Shown here: positions 60,225 through 64,000 of the stretch, piece by piece
Layout of the letters: each line of letters starts with the position of its first letter
Position numbering within the stretch: the stretch's first letter is position 1
NCBI GenBank assembly: GCA_905250115.1
Contig: CAJNOI010000080.1
Span: 186,001 to 250,000 of the forward strand
Source: Adineta steineri
Lineage: Eukaryota; Rotifera; Eurotatoria; Adinetida; Adinetidae
DNA: 64,000 bases
Direction of reading: 5' to 3'
Notes under the pieces: model-generated
Database searches by the model: none
What the model saw: the letters and a program-made list of their open reading frames with translations, nothing else
What the model was told of the DNA's origin: nothing
Translations under genes and position numbers: made by a program

Positions 60225-63200
60225 ATGTCTGATCCACTCGGTGGACCTCCACCTTATTCGCCATTAGCAACAAAACGAGATCATATTACCTCAGACACAT
60301 CATCAACATCTAACATTCCAATATCTGATTTTCGACGGAATGAAGCTCGACCAATAATAACTGATGATAATGGTAAATATAATCTTTCGTTCTTTAACTT
60401 TTTTCTATATATAAACATGTTATTTATATATTTAAATTCGGTCAGATCGACATAAATCGATATATCATCAACCAACTTTACCAACATATAATCCAAGTGA
60501 ACAAAGACGTAGAAAACGTCATCGTCGTTCACGTCCATTAATTGAATCATCAGAAATGCCATTTAAAGCAATACCATCACATGAAAGCAATGATTCAACA
60601 CATATTGGTAAGAAATAAAAACATATGATATTTTATTTTTCCTTTTTCAATAAAAGATAATCCAAGTGCACGTGTTCAATTTTTACTTGGTGATGAAGAT
60701 CAAGATGATGATGATGAAGAACATAAACCACATGATTTATTTATTGAATTAAATGAATTAGTAACTGATGGAGAAAAACTTAATGAAGCAGGTGAACCAG
60801 TTGATCAAGGTTGGAAAGAAACTGCTAGGTAAATAAAATTTTATTTAACAGAAAAACAAAAAATATTGGAACCTTTTATTTAAGATGGGTAAAATTTGAA
60901 GAAGATGTCGAAAGTGGTGGTCGATGGAGTAAACCACATGTTGCTACATTATCATTACATTCATTACTTGAATTACGAAATTTTATTTCTAAAGGAAGTG
61001 TAATACTTGATATGCATGCTGAACAATTACCTGTTATGATTGGTAAATTAGAAAAAAAAATCAAAACAATTTGTTTTTATTGGGTTTTTATTTTTGTAGA
61101 TATAATACTTGATGATTTGATTGCTAATGAATTATTATCACCAGAAAAACGTTCAATTGTTCGTAGTGCACTTCTTTTGAAACATGTTCATCAAGTTTGT
61201 TTTACATCAAATAATTTATTTTCTTCTATTAATTTTCTTTTTTCTGTTAAAATTTAGCATGAAAAAGAATTTCATCGACATTTACATGCACAAGAAATAA
61301 AAAAACCATTACCATTTACACGTTCATTAGCAGAATTTTCACGAAATCGTTCACAAAAAGATGTAACTATAACAAGTGTTGATCAAATAGCACCATCAAT
61401 AGGTGCTAATAATTCAGCATCCACAGTAAATACTACTCAAACAGCAGGACACAATATTAAAGGTAAAATAAAAGTGTGATAAAAATTAAAACTAAATTTA
61501 AAAAGAAAATAAAAATTTGCTAATAGCAACAGGTGAAAATTCTCCTGAAAAATTTCTCTCAGGTATTTTTAGTAGTATTATTATATATTCGTGTGTTTTG
61601 TGTATGTGTATATATTAGCATCTATCATTTTCAGCCCTTTTAACACGATTTCACGGTGGTACACGAGTAAAATTACGTAATATTTCCTCTACTTGTGAGC
61701 TTCTATTACGTGGTAGGTAATTGCACATTAAAAAAAAATAATCATCCCACTGCATGAGAATGACAACACTTAGAAATAAAAAAAAATTAACGAATTAGAT
61801 AATTAAATATAATATGATTTAATAAAATAAATATTTTAGTGGGCGGCGGAGAACAATCGAAGTCGAAAATTCATGAAAATGAAGAAACAACTGTTGGTTT
61901 AACAGCTGCAGAATCTCGTGCTAAAGTAAGATATGAAAATATTTTGAATTTTCTATAATTCGTGTGTGTGTTTATAGATTAATATGCATTTTATGAAAAA
62001 AGTTCCACCAAATGCTGAAGCTACAAATGTTTTAGTTGGCGCTGTTGATTTTCTTCAAACACCAATTTATGCATTTGTACGTTTATCGAAAGGTGTTACA
62101 TTACCTGATCTCATCGAAGTTCCATTACCAACACGTTTTCTCTTCATACTTCTTGGACCATGTAATGAACATTTACGTTATCATGAAGTTGGACGTTCAA
62201 TAGCTACATTAATGGCTGATGAAGTATGTATAGAAAAATTTGTTAAGCGAAATAAAAATGAATATTTTATTTTAGATTTTTCATGATGTTGCTTATCGAG
62301 CACGTAATCGAGATGATCTGCTTGCAGGTGACTAAAAAAGGTGATGTAGTTCAGAAATAGTCAAAGCAGAGTAGATGATGATGATTATTATTATTGAGAA
62401 TGAGAGAGCGAGCGAGAGAAATATGAACTATGAAAGCAAAAAAAGCATGATGATATAAAAATATAAAATACTTTGAATTTAATTATTCTAGGTATTGATG
62501 ATTTTCTTGATCATGTTACTGTATTACCACCTGGTGAATGGGATCCTAGAACACGTATTGAACCACCAAAAAGTGTACCAAATAAAGTAAGGCGAAAGAA
62601 AAGAGAGAAAGATTTGAACTAATTTTGAAAATAAAATTCTAGGAAGATCGTCTTGATAGAACAAAAATAAATGGTGTAACACAAATGAAAGAATCCGAAC
62701 ATGCAGAACATGAATTAGATCCATCATTAATGCGAACAGGAAGGTTAGAAAATAGAAAAATAAAATTACACAATGAATTATTATTTTATAATTAGATTTT
62801 GTGGTGGTCTTATTAATGATATTAAACGCAAAGCACCATTCTTTTGGTCAGATATCACAGATGTTGTATCATTTCAATCAGTTGCAGCAATTATTTTTCT
62901 TTATTTTGCTTGTCTATCACCCATTATTACATTTGGTGGTTTACTAAGTAAAGCAACTGATAATAATATGGTATTTAATAAAGAATTGAAAGATATATAT
63001 ATTTGTTTAATAAAAATATTTTTTAAGGCCGCAATTGAAAGTTTATTATCAGGTGCAATTTGTGGATGTTTATATCATTTATTTGCTGGTCAACCATTAA
63101 CAATTTTAGGTAGTACAGGTCCTGTACTTGTTTTCGAAACAATTGTTAATACATTTTGCACGTATGAAATGACTTTTTATCTATTCAATAAAAGATTTGC

Positions 63201-64000
63201 TTCTTTTTATTAGATCTCATGGTCATGATTATATGAATTTTCGTTGTTGGATTGGTTTATGGACGGCAGCAATATTATTAATTATGGTTGTTACTGATGC
63301 AAGTTATCTTGTTAAATATATAACAAGATTTACTGGTTAGTTTTCATAATTATTGACTTGATTTCCTTATTATATTAAATAGAATTAGTTATCCGATTAA
63401 TTGATTTTTCTTGATATAAACACTAACAAAAAACGATGAAGTATTTTCATTACAATAGCAAAAGGAAATCTGTATAATTTAGTCTTCTTTGATTAAAATC
63501 GATAGAGAAATTTAATTAGAAGATGTCTTGAATACGAAAGTCTTCATCTCATTTTTCAATATTAAGAAGCTCTATCGAATAAATCCGACTAGGTATTCCT
63601 AGATAAAATAGGCTCGATATTCATATAAGTCACTACTTGAATTTATTTTTAGAGGAAAGTTTTGCTGCACTTATTGGTATTATATTCGTCTATGAAGCAT
63701 TTGATAAAATGATTGAAATAAATCAGGCTGTACCAGTTCGGTTACATACAACAGATGCATTACCATCGAATTGTTCATGTACACTATTCAATGGCACACA
63801 AATTTCAACTAATTCTACTCTAACATTAACTGTAATAATATAATTTGAAATTTTTAATAAATTTTTATTTTTTTCATATTTTTTAGGAATGTTATAAGAA
63901 ACAAGCATATGATTTTGTTGGTTATGGATGTCAAAATATTAAGAGTAAAAATTATGTACCCGATGTATTTTTCTTTTCAATTATTCTCTTTCTTTCAACA
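60225..64000 (+). CDS. SLC4 bicarbonate transporter (Na-coupled type), 3' truncated
   Basis: Plasma-membrane bicarbonate transporter controlling intracellular pH. The ATG at 60225 reads [20 protein letters not shown], then a basic/His stretch, [15 protein letters not shown] (the conserved SLC4 N-terminal motif), and the hallmark [39 protein letters not shown]. Further cytoplasmic-domain exons follow: [60 protein letters not shown]. The linker [20 protein letters not shown] leads into the membrane domain ([58 protein letters not shown]). A large extracellular loop with Asn-glycosylation sites and cysteines starts before the window ends. WKETARWVKFEE and GGLxxDIKRK place it nearer NBC/NDCBE than the chloride exchangers. 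Small exons at about 61527-61562 and 61635-61715 may be alternatively used. Confidence 0.93.

Overview
The window looks like bdelloid rotifer nuclear DNA (Adineta, Rotaria or a relative). It is strongly AT-rich. Most genes are broken by many 45-70 bp GT-AG introns. It carries pieces of a rhodopsin-like receptor family and an F-box family of the kind I know to be expanded in bdelloids, and it holds short interstitial tracts of TGTGGG type, the telomere unit I recall for Adineta. The species call is inference. I found no tRNA, rRNA, CRISPR array or intact transposon. One run of exactly 100 N (39476-39575) is a scaffold gap that removes the 5' ends of two divergent genes.

Layout. 1-773 (-): 5' part of a vesicular amine transporter. 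3003-4208 (-) and 13086-14408 (+): two members of an unrecognised multi-pass membrane family. 4636-8574 (-): complete TRPC channel. 11937-12540 (-): decayed receptor gene with an internal deletion. 14511-16252 (+): HROB, a homologous-recombination factor. 16554-18817 (-), 24112-26021 (+) and 39576-40739 (+, 5' lost in the gap): three voltage-gated K+ channel paralogues. 20835-23309 (-): RAP1GDS1/SmgGDS. 27150-28859 (+): secreted carboxylesterase without introns. 30367-32627 (+): F-box pseudogene with two in-frame stops. 32909-39475 (-): an intronless polyketide synthase, AT-DH-(pseudo)MT-ER-KR-ACP and a ruined thioesterase. 41582-44765 (+): nucleolin-like RRM protein. 45278-47036 (-): unrecognised proline-rich protein. 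47529-47909 (-): BAP18-like chromatin subunit. 48115-49396 (+): PSMD7/Rpn8. 49630-51465 (+): neutral sphingomyelinase. 51535-55317 (+): ABCB9/TAP-like half transporter. 60225-64000 (+): SLC4 bicarbonate transporter, cut by the window end.

Functionally this is a mixed neighbourhood. Ion and solute transport dominates (TRPC, three Kv, SLC4, VMAT, ABCB). Housekeeping genes sit close together around 41-55 kb, and two probable lateral acquisitions (carboxylesterase, polyketide synthase) stand out because they lack introns.

The most notable signals are: (1) the three Kv paralogues form a divergent Shaker-like group with an altered selectivity filter (TVGYG read as SVGYG or AVGYG), loss of the S6 PVP kink, an intron inside the GYG codons, and a shared tail motif that fits PP1 docking; (2) telomere-like G-rich tracts recur as short inverted pairs able to fold into hairpins; (3) splice-acceptor sequences sit directly against several start codons, with one gene pair only 69 bp apart, which suggests trans-splicing or operons; (4) the polyketide synthase ends in a thioesterase remnant without its nucleophile.
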